64,000 nt of DNA from Syngnathus acus (GCF_901709675.1 NC_051092.1:1802491-1866490), one strand, 5' to 3'; counted from the stretch's first letter, positions 1 through 14,939 are shown. A program made the numbers and translations. The notes: generated by a model not told the origin, from the sequence alone.

Positions 1-73
1 TCCCAACAGACAGCATTGTTATCGTGCCTGATGGATGACAAGGCCATTTAGAAGTATGTCGTGGAATATCAAA

Positions 74-78
<5 letters not shown>

Positions 79-106
<28 letters not shown>
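79..106. repeat. (TG)14 microsatellite
   Basis: Uninterrupted TG dinucleotide run of about 28 bases in a scaper intron, just beyond the donor of the 187-304 exon. Confidence 0.97.
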
Positions 107-186
107 GGAGCTCCATAAGTGGGAGCACAGAGTGACTGTGTGTGATATTTTTTTTGAAAGACGTAATTTGCTGGAGAGGCACTGAC

Positions 187-3100
187 CTTCCTCCTCTTTA
201 TTCTCCAGCGGGACACTCCACGCAATCAGGTTCCGAGCAGCGCGGCCCTCTTCGGCGACAATCTTACGCACTTTGTCGTGGCTGTTGGAGCGCTGGAAGG
301 AGGCCTGCAAGAGGAGCCAAAACATCAATATTTCACCGCATATGAGCTCTAATATAAGATGTTGGAAAGTAGAGTGACTGGGGATAAGTAGAGCTGAACA
401 CGGCACGCGCAATGGTGCCTTGAGATCACTTTAGAGACGCATGACTGCACTTGAGAGCAAAGTTTCTTCCTCACATGCAAGTGCAGTGAGAATTTATATC
501 GTCTGTATTCTTTGACACAATACAGATCTCGGATCTCATTAGTAGTCCGTATTGAATGAAGTGGTTGGCGTGTTGCCTTGCATTTGGCAGTCCGATGTTG
601 TTGCTATGGTTACCCAGTTGGTAGAGTGCTAAAATGCCCTGTGCTGTTCTGTCAATGTTCGCAAATAAGCATGTTGCGTAATTTAAATGATCTAGGGTTT
701 ATTTGGGAGCTCCACAGTTGTTTGGTTACATGTCGAGTGTGTCGCACTGTGACAACGATGCAACGTATTGGCGAGCGAGCGGTGGCGTCAGATGCGAGCG
801 GAAGCAACACAGTGACAAGTAACAGCTCGAGGCTTGAACCAACCCGCTTGGCGCCCAACATGCATCATGGCTGACCTACACATTGAGTATGCATCAGTGA
901 CTGGAGAAGCTCAGGGCTAGCAAAAACCGGAAGCCAAGTCCCTCATCGCATAATTGTCAAGCTCATCATCATGTCCAATAGAGAATGAGCGTTTTCAACA
1001 AATGTGCTCTGCATTTTATATCAAGTAAACAATACAATAAAAACAACCGCTTGATTGTGGGATTCGTGCCCTCGGTCTTTCATTCGCCGAGTTCTCTCTC
1101 GGTAGAATAGCTTCTACCTCCTTTGTATTATTTAAGAACTGATCTGATGCTTGCAAATTTGGAAACGACCATTGGGTGCTTTCACCTGGAACAACGCATT
1201 TTATTGCTATTTACGATTGGCTGAAATGAATGTCTCTGGATATCTCAAGTTACTCTAAATACAACATGCCGATTAAGAATCGTTCCACCAAGAGTTATTC
1301 ATCAGATATAATAGCATGTGTGTGTCGCATTATGCAGAGCCAACATGCAAAGTGCATTGGTACAGATACTATTTAATGCCCCCCAGGGAGATATCCAGCT
1401 GACCTACTTTTGGTGCGCAAAAATTCTTCATGTCAAGTGGCCCGTGCGCTTTATTCTTCTGAGCCAGAACACAAAGATAAGAAGATAACAATCAGAGCCA
1501 CGCATACAGGAGAATCCCTTGGCTGCTCTCCGCTAATAACACATTGCTAATTAGCCCGAGCACCAGAAGTCAGCTGAACGACACCGTGAAGGGCGCCGAC
1601 TCCTTTTTGCCCGTGCACCGGAAACAAGACCCATTTTCCAAGCCGGTGCTTCGTAAGGAGCCAGTGTAATGTTTCCCTCTCGGTCCCGGCGAGCAACAAA
1701 ACAAGTCCCAAGAGCCAAACGTAAAATACATACAGAATAGAAGAGCGCTGAAGCCGCTTCTTCGTCCTGGTCCAGCCCTGACATGCTGTTGCTGCCCACT
1801 TCAGGCGCCCTCTTCCCCCTCACCAGCGGCGCCACGGCCATCTGACAGGGGGGACTAAAATAGACTCCCAGTGCTCGCTCCGCAATGTCATAGCAACTTG
1901 CCTTGATAGTTCAACTTATCTCAAAGAAGACTGGGGGAGTTGGACCCAAACTGGCTGCTGCTGCCGTCCATCAGCTCCATGCTGCGTTGTTACATTTTCA
2001 GCTTCTGTGCTCCACTTGGGAGCTCACTCGCATACACTCTGTTCCTCGCACTCTCCTTCTGCCGCGACTCTGCGGAGTCATGCACACGGCCCCCCCAACC
2101 TGTGCTGCCAGTGATGAGTGTAGCTAGCTGCAGGCGAAGGGACTGTGTGCATGAGTGTGTGTGGCTATAAAACCACACATTCACATTAGCAACGTGAGTG
2201 ATGCTCAAATTCTGATTGGACCGTGTATGATGACCTACTATAGTCTTATAGGAACTAAAAAACAAAAGCCTTCATAGTTTAATTGCATGCAAAATGCTCT
2301 AACAAATCAATTTTGTGGTGTCTAGATCAATTTAGTGCTTAAGAAATGCAGTCAATGTTGACATTGCTTCTTGTATTTTACGGTTGTAATCTGACCTACG
2401 ACCTATTTACTGACCTGCGTTTACACCACACTTGCTTAGTAGAATTTGGTGAAATTGACTTATTGAACGCCTAAAAAAAAAAAACAAGATGTTTGTTTAC
2501 TGAGTTGACAACTTTGTCATCAGACATGTACGTGTACCTGAAGCGGTTATAGTCGCTCTTAGTAGATTGTAGCACTGATTTAAAAGATTTTAATTAGTGA
2601 TTTATTTATTTATTAATTTCCAAGAGACAATAAATCTACTGCATAGAAAAGATTTAAGATGTGAACATTTCATTTTAAAATCAGATTAAATGAGTTCTCA
2701 TTCACTCCAAATATAAGCAGCTTGATTTGCATTGTGTTCCATTTCAGCACCTGAAGTGAAGTGAATATAAAGCAATTGAAAATGTTGAGCTTCATAAATA
2801 CGTCATTGCAACCAATTTGAATATACAAAACACATTTGCATTGAGCTACACGAGGAGCTTGTTATAAATACTACTCATCTTTGATTTGACAGACATTGGA
2901 AAAATAACGTTAACACCGTCATTTTTACAGCATGTGACGAAGCATTTTGTAAAAAAAATAAATAAATAAAAAGATCCAAGAGGGACCGCTAGCACCACAC
3001 CCACTGGAAGGTAACAGGGGCACACGAAATCCCGAATGCGGTGATGCTAGCTTGTAGCCTTAATCCAGCCATGCGCCAAACAAAGACTTCGGAGGCAAAC

Positions 3101-3301
3101 ACAAAATATTAACGTAATAATCATTCCGGTTACCTTGAGAGCGTTAATGGACGCGTTTTTGGTTTTGCCTCCTCCATGTGACGACCCCGAGCTGTTGCTG
3201 CCAGACCTCTCCCTACCGTCCCCCCCGTGCCCGACTCTCGGTCCCAGACGGTGCTGCCCGGCGCCGCGCCGTCGTCCATCATGGCGACCGTCTTTGTTCA
3301 T
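187..3301 (-). CDS. scaper: SCAPER (S-phase cyclin A-associated ER protein), 5' end only
   Basis: Only the first coding exons lie in the window; the rest is beyond the left edge. Exon 187-304 (minus) reads ASFQRSNSHDKV, then a stretch containing AEEGRAARNLIAWSVPLE, which is the highly conserved start of vertebrate SCAPER, a cyclin A/CDK2-binding protein linked to the ER and to ciliary function. The exon is bounded by CTTGCAG upstream and GTCAGT downstream. An upstream exon at 3134-3301 starts at an ATG (3301), encodes a Gly/Arg/Ser-rich, low-complexity leader of 56 residues ending in SINALK, and has a GTAACC donor. Both exons are in phase 0, so they join cleanly. The human protein can start at the Met directly before ASFQRS, so the fish leader is extra N-terminal sequence. 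A possible cassette exon lies between them (1734-1841). Identity of the downstream exon is strong; the first exon is inferred from frame and splice sites. Confidence 0.85.
305..3133 (-). other. scaper intronic sequence
   Basis: Apart from the candidate cassette exon at 1734-1841, I see no coding similarity here. Short open frames on both strands lack splice sites or recognisable protein. The stretch from about 2260 to 2960 is AT-rich, with homopolymer A runs. Confidence 0.6.
1734..1841 (-). CDS. Possible cassette or alternative first exon of scaper
   Basis: On the minus strand a 108-base open segment begins with ATG (1841) immediately after a good acceptor (a pyrimidine run, then CTGTCAG) and ends at a GTATGT donor. 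It encodes 36 residues (MAVAPLVRGKRAPEV..., acidic centre with DQDEEAA). Both ends are in phase 0, which matches the scaper exons on either side, so it could be spliced in as a cassette or used as an alternative first exon. I do not recognise the peptide in SCAPER, and chance cannot be excluded. Confidence 0.3.
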
Positions 3302-4989
3302 CGATTCGCACTACGTTCAACGCTCGGTCGGTGAGAAATGTGAAGTCCACGGGACAAAGTTGTCCAGTTGTTAGAGTAAATGGTAAACCATGCTACATGA
3401 CAGCGAGGCTAAAACGCCGAGAAACGGAAGTCCGTTGAATTGCGATGTATTTGATTGACGGGAATGTGGTCCAATTGTTTTAGGCTAACATAAAGGCGAC
3501 AGGTTTGACGGCCAATCGAGTGCGAGATAATTCAGGTCGGAGGGCGGGCCTTAAACGTCTGTACCATGGCAACCATAAGGGTTGACTGGGTATTTCGCCG
3601 AACCTGAGCTAATTAATCTACCTTTCAAAATAAAGGTGTATTATTGGTGTTACGTTCTCATGAGGTCGGAATTTAATATCCTAAAAGATACCAGATTCGC
3701 TGACATTATTTTACAATTACAAATTGAAAAGTGGCCCTGAAATGAGCTTTAATGGCAAATGAGAGCCATTGTGAAAAATATATAATTTATTCGAGTATAA
3801 TTAAATCTCTCATACTTACGATTATCTCCATTTTGCTGTCGTTTTTTATTTTTTTTTTTATTTTTTTTTTTAATTACCGTGTCATTTAGCCTCGATATTT
3901 CTGTCCCAAGTGACTTATGTTTTTGGCTTAGATGTTTAATAAAAATGAGACCACACGCTACAAATATACGCACATCTTGCAAATGTTGAAACGTCCGTTT
4001 GCGACTAGAACAACTAAGACGTATGAGTCTGTTTTGAAGTCCACACGGTGTTTGAGCAACGTTTTTAGCTTCAAATAGACATGCGACCATTTTTTCCACG
4101 ACAGTGTTAAAGGCTTCTTGTCATGCTTTGAATCATCACAAAATCTTTTTTGTTCACGTGTGGTAATGAATCAATTCAGGAAATCATTTCTTTTATTGTG
4201 AAACGTCTAAACGGAAGTCCGTCAATCTGCATCCCCGATCGACACTGCACTCTGGCTCAAGAAGCAACACTTTTCAAGGTAAATTCAAATATTCACTCGA
4301 CAAAGTGTGCACCGCACAATTCGAATTGTTTCACATGATTTAACATTTTGGATATGTTCTAGTATTTTGGTTTAGGTTCTGCTATTATGTTTTGTTCACT
4401 GCAGGTCATTCACACGCTCAGATCAAATGTCCACACACATCTTGTAACATCTTAAACGCCTTTTGTTAGGTGCGAGAAGCTGCAAACACGACAAGGTGAA
4501 AATAAACGGCAAATCGGTGTTTACTGCACTTAATCGCGATGTCCTGGTTAACGCACTTCACAGCGCTATCTGACGTAGTACCCATATTGACCTGTGGGTG
4601 ACAGCATAGCACCATAGGAAGAAAGTGTAGGACGGATGGAAAATGCTGAGTTAAATATTAAAATATAAATAATAATGCTGCATAATCGCTCAAATAACCC
4701 TTTAAGGAAAAGACAACTGTGTGGCGGACCTTAGGAACAGGCCTCTCAACCAGCGGGCCTGTAGTTAGGGTTGGGGTCACGTCTTTGTCCTTTTGTATTT
4801 TGTACTTTGTGACATCATATTGTCTTTTGTGACATCATATTGTCTTTGCAGCTTTGATGATTTGTATCTTCTCTCACTTGTGGCAGTCAGCCATGGAATA
4901 AAGACACTCACTGCCACAACCTGATATTCTAATAAAAGATCAATCAGTATCCTAATACTGACTTTTTCTTGGTTTTGTACTCCCCAGAG
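3302..4989. other. Intergenic/5' region between divergent scaper and rcn2
   Basis: Contains the presumed scaper promoter (GC-rich around 3130-3300) and the 5' flank of rcn2. A 20-base unit with the core TGACATCATATTGTC occurs twice in tandem at about 4806-4845. The sequence just before the rcn2 ATG (pyrimidine run and CCCCAG ending at 4987) looks like a splice acceptor, so a noncoding rcn2 exon probably lies upstream. AAG|GTAAAT at about 4277 is one candidate donor. Confidence 0.5.
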
Positions 4990-6624
4990 ATGGCGCCCTC
5001 TACTGTGACAACGGTGGTGTTGCTTGGCCTTCAGTTGATGTTGGTACAAAGCGCTCACCATCATTCTGAACATGACATGAATGTCTTGCTGGGAGAGAAG
5101 GTTGGGAAACATCATGCACCCGTCTTTTCTTTTTATTATCTTGATCACCTTGTTACTTAACTCTTATCCAATGTGTTTTGAGGACTCTGAGGACTTAAAG
5201 AAATCAAGTCCAGACGTGCAGAGACAGAAGATGTTGGAAATTGTGAAGAAGATGGACAAAAATGCTGACAAACACCTAAGCACAGGTAAGACTGTATGCG
5301 ACACAACTCTTGGAAAAGAAATAAAGGTGAACAAGGGATTGATATTGCTTTCTTTCCAGAGGAGATTGCTCTATGGATTCAGCAAGTGTACCGAAAATAT
5401 GCCATGGAAGACGCAGAGGAGCGCTTTGGCGAATTTGACACCGACAAAGACGGTGTCGTTTCGTGGGAGGAGTACAACATGGCCACTCATGACAAGCTCT
5501 TGGATTTTGATGAAAGCACCGTCATGGACGATCCGGAGCAAGAGTCTCTGAAACATGTACGTGCACAGAGATCCATCCCCATGGGGCAGCGCGGTAAATT
5601 AAAACACCTCATTTTATCCTTCCATCAGCTCCACCTCAAGGAGAGGAGGCGCTTCAATTTCGCTGACCTGGACGGTACGCCCGGCCTCAATGTAACTGAG
5701 TTCCTGGCCTTCACCCACCCGTCTGAAGTGGACCATATGGCTGTAAGCTTAAATATATTTCAAATGTTTCAATGGAGTGTACGTTTTCAATTCTCATCAC
5801 CCCTTCCTGTTATTACAGGATTTTGCAATTGAGGACGTGCTGAGTGACTACGACACTGATCAAGATGGACTGATCAGTCTGAAGGAATTCATTGGTGATA
5901 TTCGACGTGAAGGTTCGTACATTTTGATTTGAAAAAAAACAAAACAATTTGATTAAAAAAAAAAATCAAATTTATTACTACTGTTCACTTTCACAACAAG
6001 ATTTCTACACGTGGTTCCCTTTAATATCCTTCTAATGGACACACTGGATTTAGATTTGGGGCTGAACGATTTCGAAGTTGTTTTAAAACACGTAATGTAG
6101 AGTCCTCGAGTGGCTGGGGTTCAACTGTGATTGACAACTTCCCCCACTAGGGGGAGCAACTATGCGCATTAATGATGCTTTCTTTTGCTTATGGGAATGT
6201 ATTTTAAAAATCCAGTCCTGGTGTCTGTCAATTTTCTTCCCCTACTGCACTTGACTTTTTTTTTTTTGAAAGAGGACAACCCTTCCCAGTGGGAGATTGA
6301 GGAAAGCGTGCGCTTCAAGGACCTCTACGATCAAGACAAGGACGGCAAGCTGAATCGCGAGGAGCAACTCCGCTGGATTGCGCCCAACAGCTACGGCGCT
6401 GCTCGGGAAGAAGTAAAGACTTTGACATCAGGTTTTGTATCGTCTCCATTTGCTAACGTTCCTTTCTTGGTTCTCGTCAGGCCCTTCACCTGATTAAGGA
6501 GATGGACCAGGATGGAGATGAGCGGATCTCAGAGGCTGAAGTCTTGCAAAACCAAGAGATTTTCATCAACAGCGAAGTGACAGACTACGGCAGACACCTG
6601 CAGTTGTCGCATGACGAACTCTAA
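4990..6624 (+). CDS. rcn2: Reticulocalbin-2 (ERC-55), ER-lumen EF-hand protein
   Basis: CREC-family calcium-binding protein of the secretory pathway. Seven coding exons: 4990-5100, 5183-5285, 5360-5556, 5629-5742, 5819-5912, 6273-6412, 6481-6624, giving 300 residues (human RCN2 is 317). The N-terminus MAPSTVTTVVLLGLQL is a signal peptide. Six EF-hand loops are visible: DKNADKHLSTGE, DTDKDGVVSWEE, a degenerate DLDGTPGLNVTE, DTDQDGLISLKE, DQDKDGKLNREE and DQDGDERISEAE. The chain ends in HDEL, the ER-retrieval signal. NVTE in exon 4 is a possible N-glycosylation site. The sequence around YAMEDAEERF and ALHLIKEMD and the order rcn2-pstpip1 point to RCN2 rather than RCN1/RCN3. ATTAAA at 6662 is a likely polyadenylation signal. 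The next gene starts only 300 bases downstream on the same strand. Confidence 0.93.
6143..6157 (+). promoter_or_regulatory. CTCF-like motif in rcn2 intron 5
   Basis: CCACTAGGGGGAGCA matches the CTCF core pattern in plus orientation. Judged by eye only. Confidence 0.4.
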
Positions 6625-6925
6625 GATTTGTTTATCTGCTCCAACCTCAAGCATTTGTTGTATTAAACGCAGCAGCACAATACCGCTGGGGAACTTTCTG
6701 AGCTAGAACAATGCTGATTGGCTCTTTGGTCATCGCCGGCGTGTGAAAAAGCGAAGTGACAGCACACTTGTTTGCTACTCGCTGACACTCTTCTTCCTCT
6801 TTTCAAACAAATGATCGGAGGCGCCGTGCCACAGCTCGTTTCCTGGAACGTTTTTCCACTTGTGTTAAAGCCCGCTGGTGTTCCGAGGCACATTAACAAG
6901 CTAGAACGGAGGGGAACCACTCAGG

Positions 6926-9900
6926 ATGGAGTTAGAATTTAAGGATGCCTTTTGGGTGAGCTTGTGCCATGATTCATTGCTATTTTTTTCTTGTTTTGAG
7001 GATCAAATTTTGTGGAGCACTGAGAGTTCATTTGGTTACTTTTTTTGGTCATGTCATTTTACCACTTGCAGAAAACAGAATTTCAAAAGTACCAAAGTAT
7101 TGCGAGTTTAAAATGAATGTTACTAATCTACCAATGTAAACATGTGTTCTATGTTGCCCATGAGATGAATTAAAACGATTTGAAATGTAGACATACATGT
7201 TTCTAGGTGAGTTTTAGTATTGGTGCAAGTTAGCTAGTAAGTCTCTTGAATAAGTTTCCTACATGAATATTTCATAATTGTATTACTAACCACATGAGGA
7301 TTTGTGGAGGGGTATTCCACATGTCATAAGGGAAATTGCATCATTCAGAACTGCTGAAGGCAATGGGAAGGATAAAATTAAGTTCTCATGTTTCTGTATA
7401 TTTGATATTTCAAATATTAATACAAACGGGGCTTTAATTTGCAGCTCAGTATCATAGCCTAAGAAATTAATGCAATGTATTTTTAGTCAATTTGGGAGTT
7501 CAATAATCTGACAGCATAGACTCCCACTGTAACATTTCAAGTGCATTCAGGGGCTTTTACTTTTTTAGTTTCCATTAAGCCGTGCAAAGTCGCAAAAACC
7601 ATAAGCCGCCTCTTCAGAAGTGGGGGGAAAAAAATTGGGCTCGGAAACTGAAAGCTGACTGAATGCCACCTATGATCTTCCAGGGAGGGAACTTCAATAG
7701 CAACCTTGGCTATGAGGCCATCATCCAGAGACTAAACGATGGTCGGCGGACGTGCAAAGACATGGAGGAGCTGTTCAAAATGAGGTGGGCCTGTTGACAT
7801 GTGCAAGGTAAAAAAAAAAAGCAGTGTCACCCAAACTTGCATTGTGGTTGCAGGGCATCCGCCGAGGAGAAATACGGCAAAGAGCTGGTGGCCATCTCAC
7901 GCAAGGTTGGGGGGTTCTATGAAATCTGGTGGGTGTGCGTGAACATGCAGTGACTGGGGAAAAAAACGACATCACTTCCTCTGAGCTTGTGTTTTGTTTC
8001 CACAGTACACTGAGAACGTCCATTGATGAAATGAAAACGCGTAAGAACAATTAGTCGTATGTTTTTTTTCTTTCTTTTTCTTCAAGCGTCCATGTTTCAA
8101 GCCTTGTTTTGTTTTTTTTCCCACAAGAAATGGAAATGATAGGCAACTTGCACATTCATCTGTCCGGCCTCTTAAAGGAGGAGGCGAAAAGGATCGAGCA
8201 GTTTAGAGAGAAGCAGAAAGAGCAGAGAAAAAGGGTATTTAAAAAAAAAAAAAAGATATCTTTCAAAATGTTTTCAAAGTTGTCGTTGACATTTCTTTTT
8301 ACCTTCCTCCCCAGCTTGAATTCATCATAGAGAAGGTCCAGAAGAACAAAGTATCATTCTACAAGAAAACGATAGACGTAAGATCAAAATGTCGGTTGTA
8401 GTTTCAACTTTCTCATTTGAGTTTATTGCACGATAAGGTCAGTTCACGAGCTCGGGTCCTCGAAGGGCGCCACCTTGCATATTTTAGATGTTTCCCTCCG
8501 ATTCAAATGATTAGGATCGTTCGTTACCAGGCTCCTGTCGAGCTTGCTGCTGAAGTGTTTGTTTCTGTTTCACGTGTCTCTTTGTCCGTCCCAGTCTGAA
8601 AGACACTACGAGCAACGCTGCAGGGAGGCTGACGAGGCAGAGCAAACGGCTGACAAGATGAGAAACGCTTCCACAGCCACACCCAAGCAGATTGAGAAGG
8701 TACAACGTTTTCATTCATCAGCAATAAGTGACTTATTTGTTATTGTTCTTCAACCACAACGTTTTCATTAATCAGCAATAAGTGACTTATTTATTGTTCT
8801 TCAATATCACTGAAATATTTTTATCTTTTTGTCTATTTTCAGCTGAGCAACAAATCTAAAATGTGCAGGGAAGCTGCAGAGGAGGCGGGTATGAATTTGT
8901 GCTGCACTTACTTCCTTTTTATTGAGGATGTCACAACTATCTATTCAAAGTTGTGACAAACGCACCTCCATTCGGTGTTGTCAGTAAGACAAATGCAAAT
9001 TCTGATTTTTTAATCTGGGTGCTTAATCTTACAATGATCAGTATATGTTCCCCCCCCCCCCCCCCAATAGAGAGACAGTACAAATCCAACATTGATCAGC
9101 TGGACCAGATCCGTCAAGAATGGGAATTAACACACAGCAACACGTGTGAGGTAAGTCGTAACATGGAGTGTGTTTATCAAGAGAGGAAGGTACAATCTAT
9201 TCGAAAGTGTCCAACATTCAACCAAAAGCGGCAATACCCGTTTAGTTTTCTCAACGAGGATGTGCGACACTTCCTATGATAGGACAATAAAATGAGTCAC
9301 TAATCTTCAAACTTCCTTTGTTGGCACAAACCTTTGTTCTTGAAATACACGGTCGATTTGAGATTGCACAATGTCATAATGGGATTTTCACGCCACGCTT
9401 AAAGGTCACGTTTCGATGTATTGCGTTGAAATCGACAGAATTTGCAGAATGGATTTCCCAATCGTGTCTTGTAGGTGTTTCAACAACAGGAAACGGAGCG
9501 CCTGAAGGCCATGAGGAACGGCTTGTGGCAGCATTGTAACCATTTGTCCACGCAATGCGTGAAGGCCGATGAGGTGAGCCATCACACATCCAAAAAGTAA
9601 TCCATCTTCAGCTAATGTTTGCAACGCTATCTTGTCTGCTGCTTTCAGTGTTATGAAGGGGTGAGGCAAATCTTGGAGAAGTGTGACATTATCGCTGACA
9701 TGAACAGCTTTGTGGGGATTAAAGGCACCGGCACCAATCGTCCCGGTAAGCGTGATTTGAGTGTGACATGGGAAAATATTTTTCCGTTACAAAGTATTTC
9801 GTTTGCTCTTTCCCTCGCCTAAAGCTCCCATCGAATACCAAAACTACTACGAGAGGGATGCCACAGAAGTCCGAAATGGAAGCATGGGACTCGTAGGCGG

Positions 9901-10480
9901 CGTGATGAAAAAGTCGGGAAAAACACGTTTGGGTTCACAATCGCGCAAGTGAGAACAAATATTCATATTTGACTGTTCCCGTTTGTAGGTTTTCAACTCT
10001 CCTTCAAGGGAACTCTTTGGCTGGCTCCAGTCTGAGCGTTCATAAAGATCCTATTGCAGACGGTGGAGGTAAAAATATGAAATAAGAATCAAACAACACT
10101 TTCTGCCCATGCCCACCGTAGCACATTTTTGCAGAATGACCCTCATATTAAGTTCTTTAACTGGCGACGATTAACTCCACAGACGACTATGAAGATGTCT
10201 ACAGCGACCCCCTCAAGATTCAAGGCCCCCAAACGAGCGAGCAGTACAAGGCGATGTACGAGTACGTGGCCCAGGTTTGTTCTTGGCTATTTTGTCATTT
10301 AATTGGATGGGAAAAAGTCACAGTTAAATGAGGTGTATTTTTCTTTAGCGAGCCGACGAGCTCTCCATGTCTGTTGGGGACGCCGTGCTCGTCATTGAAC
10401 GGGGCCAAGACGGCTGGTGGATGGTGCGGCTGTATGGCCAAACGGGACTGGTGCCGGGATCTTACCTTGCCAAAGAATGA
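6926..10480 (+). CDS. pstpip1: PSTPIP1, F-BAR and SH3 cytoskeletal adaptor
   Basis: Adaptor of haematopoietic cells that links PEST-type phosphatases, WASP and pyrin to the actin cortex. Fifteen coding exons (6926-6955, 7684-7784, 7854-7928, 8006-8040, 8128-8234, 8315-8377, 8595-8699, 8843-8888, 9071-9150, 9475-9573, 9649-9745, 9825-9948, 9989-10068, 10183-10274, 10349-10480) join in frame to 421 residues (human 416). Exon 1 encodes [10 protein letters not shown], the family start. Residues about 5-260 are a charged F-BAR domain ([27 protein letters not shown]). A linker follows, with [10 protein letters not shown] as a potential phosphotyrosine site. The C-terminal SH3 domain shows [23 protein letters not shown] and [14 protein letters not shown] at 10557 is a likely polyadenylation signal. 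It lies directly downstream of rcn2, as in human. Confidence 0.93.
8702..8806. repeat. Imperfect tandem duplication, period 54 bp
   Basis: Two copies of a unit starting ACAACGTTTTCATT (8702 and 8756) that also share CAGCAATAAGTGACTTATTT lie in pstpip1 intron 7, directly after the exon 7 donor. Confidence 0.9.
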
Positions 10481-11282
10481 GTTTGGACAACGCAACTAGA
10501 ACGACTTGTCAGTAATTATTTGTGAATAATGTAATTTTATTTCTCACATGTACAGCATTAAAACTTTAAATCATACCATATTCATAGTGTTTAACTTGGC
10601 AGAGCCTTCCTAATAGAAAGTATCCTGACATTATCTTGTAAAAATACCAGCTGCCCTTTCGTAAAAGCCTACAGTATCATTTCTCTGAAATTTCTAAAAC
10701 GTATAACGCTATCACCCAAGTCACTGCACTCCTTTCCAAGCTCATTACAAGTCGCTACAAATCGTCAATCAGTAGAAAGCGTAAGGATAAATACAACACA
10801 ATTCAAAAACGTAACTTATGCATGGAGATGAGGATCGTAAAACAGTCTGGAACCAACATGAGACAGTAGTGTAGCAATTCTACATGGGAAAATGAAGCTT
10901 CAAATTTGATTCATAAACCAGTTGCATTTCTTTACTCCTCTAGATGGCGCTGTTGGTTTGAATAAGAAATCAGTGTCCATGTTGAACAGACAGTGCCACC
11001 TAGAGGACTGAAGAAGAATAAACAGCCACTGGTTCATGCTGCAAATGTCAACCTTTGTTTTTCTCATCACTACATAGAATATTTAAACGACTATTGGACA
11101 CATAGTGCAAATTAAAGAGGAAATCACCCTTCCTCCATAGAGTACAGTTTGGTTTGCTTCTAAAGATCAATCATTCATTCTGAACAAGTATTTGGGCTAA
11201 AGCTTTGTGGAGGCAAAAAGCATGAAGCTTCTTTGTGTTAGTGTGGGAATGGATTCACCAATGAGCCTTGAGCAGGAGAAGT
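10481..11282. other. Convergent 3' regions of pstpip1 and tspan3
   Basis: About 800 bases between two stop codons facing each other. It must hold both 3' UTRs. The only structure I see is the pair of CTCF-like motifs at 10936-11007. Confidence 0.6.
10936..11007. promoter_or_regulatory. Facing pair of CTCF-like motifs
   Basis: CTCCTCTAGATGGCGCTG (10936-10953, plus) and CAGTGCCACCTAGAGGA (10991-11007, the same pattern on minus) form an imperfect inverted repeat about 40 bases apart, between the convergent ends of pstpip1 and tspan3. Each half resembles the CTCF core. An old short inverted-repeat element is an alternative. Confidence 0.45.
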
Positions 11283-13354
<2,072 letters not shown>

Positions 13355-14939
13355 GGCCAACACTGCAATTTAAGCCTGTGCTTGTTTTTTTAAATATTTT
13401 AGTTTAGACAAAGACATAACCACTCTCACTCCATTCGCTCGACTGTAGGAATGTTAGTGTCGTAGCGCCACCACATGGAAGCAATGGGGATTTGCTGACA
13501 TCCAGCGGTAGCACATGGTACTGCATCCACGGAGACGACGTAACTCGATACGCACGTTCGGTCGCAACGCGGCGTGGTACCGAACCACGGGACCAGAGGG
13601 TAACCTAAGCAAAAATGTACTCAAGTACTGTAGACTACTGTTACTTTTGATTGCAAAGTAACAGTGACATTGTTAAGTTTGGAATATATGACGTAGGAAA
13701 AAATACGCAAACACAGAAGAAATGGTACTAACGTTATTGTTTTGTTGTTATTGTTTAAATCAAGCCATGGAAGTTCTAAAGTTCTAAATTCAGCAATATC
13801 GCATTAACAACAACAATGAATTATTTATTTTAAAATAACACAAATTCAGCCAGAAGAAATGAATTGTCTTAACTGTCTTCGTTTGTGAAACAGCACAAGC
13901 GCCGGTGTTCTACTGTCTTGTAGCGTCCCTGGCTGAAATTGATGGTTAAAAAAAGCTTTCGTTCTTTTAGTCTGCAAAAGAGTTGATAGCAACATTAAGA
14001 CTCTATGACGTAACAGAAAATAGCATTCCCTGATCGAGATTATTAAGGACAAAAGATGAAAGCCACATTCAGGAACGCAAACAATGTCTTAAAACTGTTC
14101 ATTTCTATGACAACTATCCAAAAACAAACATATTATCATCTTAACCAATCTGTACTATTTATACAAACTCCACAGACCATGAACATAACTTCCATTTCAA
14201 TTTACAAACTACTAAATGCACATCATATCATAAATTTTCTTTTATATATCCAACAACAAAATACAGTACATTAAATACTTCACACTTAATAGTCAAAATA
14301 ACAAACCTTGTGGCCTTTTTTCGTCAGATGCCAATCCCTGATGAGATGAAATTTGATTCTTTCATTGAGACACTTTCAGATTCACGTTTGGTGGTCCGTC
14401 GGTAATCTTTTGAGACATTTAACACACCAAAGCTGTAGAGGGCGACAAACGGAAAGTGGTCAAAATAATATCCCGAAGAAGAAAAACATCGACGTCATCA
14501 CGCCGCACACTCTGACGTCGTTTGTGGCACTGCCTCTGATCGTTATTTATCGGTGAGAATTATATGCGTTTAGAATTATTTTTATTTGTCATTTGATACA
14601 TTATAGTCTTACGAATACACTGACGCAAATTTTAAAGTGATATTTTCTCAATGTGACTCGAAATTACTTGGGGTACAGTCTCGTGACTGCTAGCAAAGTA
14701 AGTTGTTTTCATATCGCTCCTGTATTGAATCAAATGAAGTTAATTTAAACAATCCAAGACGGGGATTTGTTGATAGACCAGGTATTACCTAAGTCTACCG
14801 CATACCGAACTGTAAACGTGTGTAAATTATTTATAGACATTTTAACTTTCTGGTTGAACTTTGCTCTGGCTACTACTAATCATAAAGCAAGCAAGTTCTT
14901 ACAGAATGTCGGTGTTGTGTAAATTCAGGTGTGCAAACA
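13355..14939. other. Shared upstream region of tspan3 and the CCCH/CHY gene
   Basis: Divergent 5' flanks. A CTCF-like GTAGCGCCACCACATGG on minus is at about 13464-13480 near the tspan3 start. From 13600 to 14330 the sequence is AT-rich with no gene recognised. A promoter-like patch with two CRE-like sites is at 14490-14520. The first coding ATG at 14940 is preceded by an acceptor-like AATTCAG (ending at about 14928), so a noncoding first exon probably lies near 14530-14560. Confidence 0.45.
14490..14520. promoter_or_regulatory. Inverted pair of CRE-like sites
   Basis: CGACGTCA (14490-14497) and TGACGTCG (14513-14520) are exact reverse complements separated by 15 bases, each one base from the CREB/ATF palindrome TGACGTCA. 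They lie about 420 bases upstream of the CCCH/CHY gene's ATG, next to AGAGGGCGACA at 14437. Probably part of its promoter. Confidence 0.4.
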
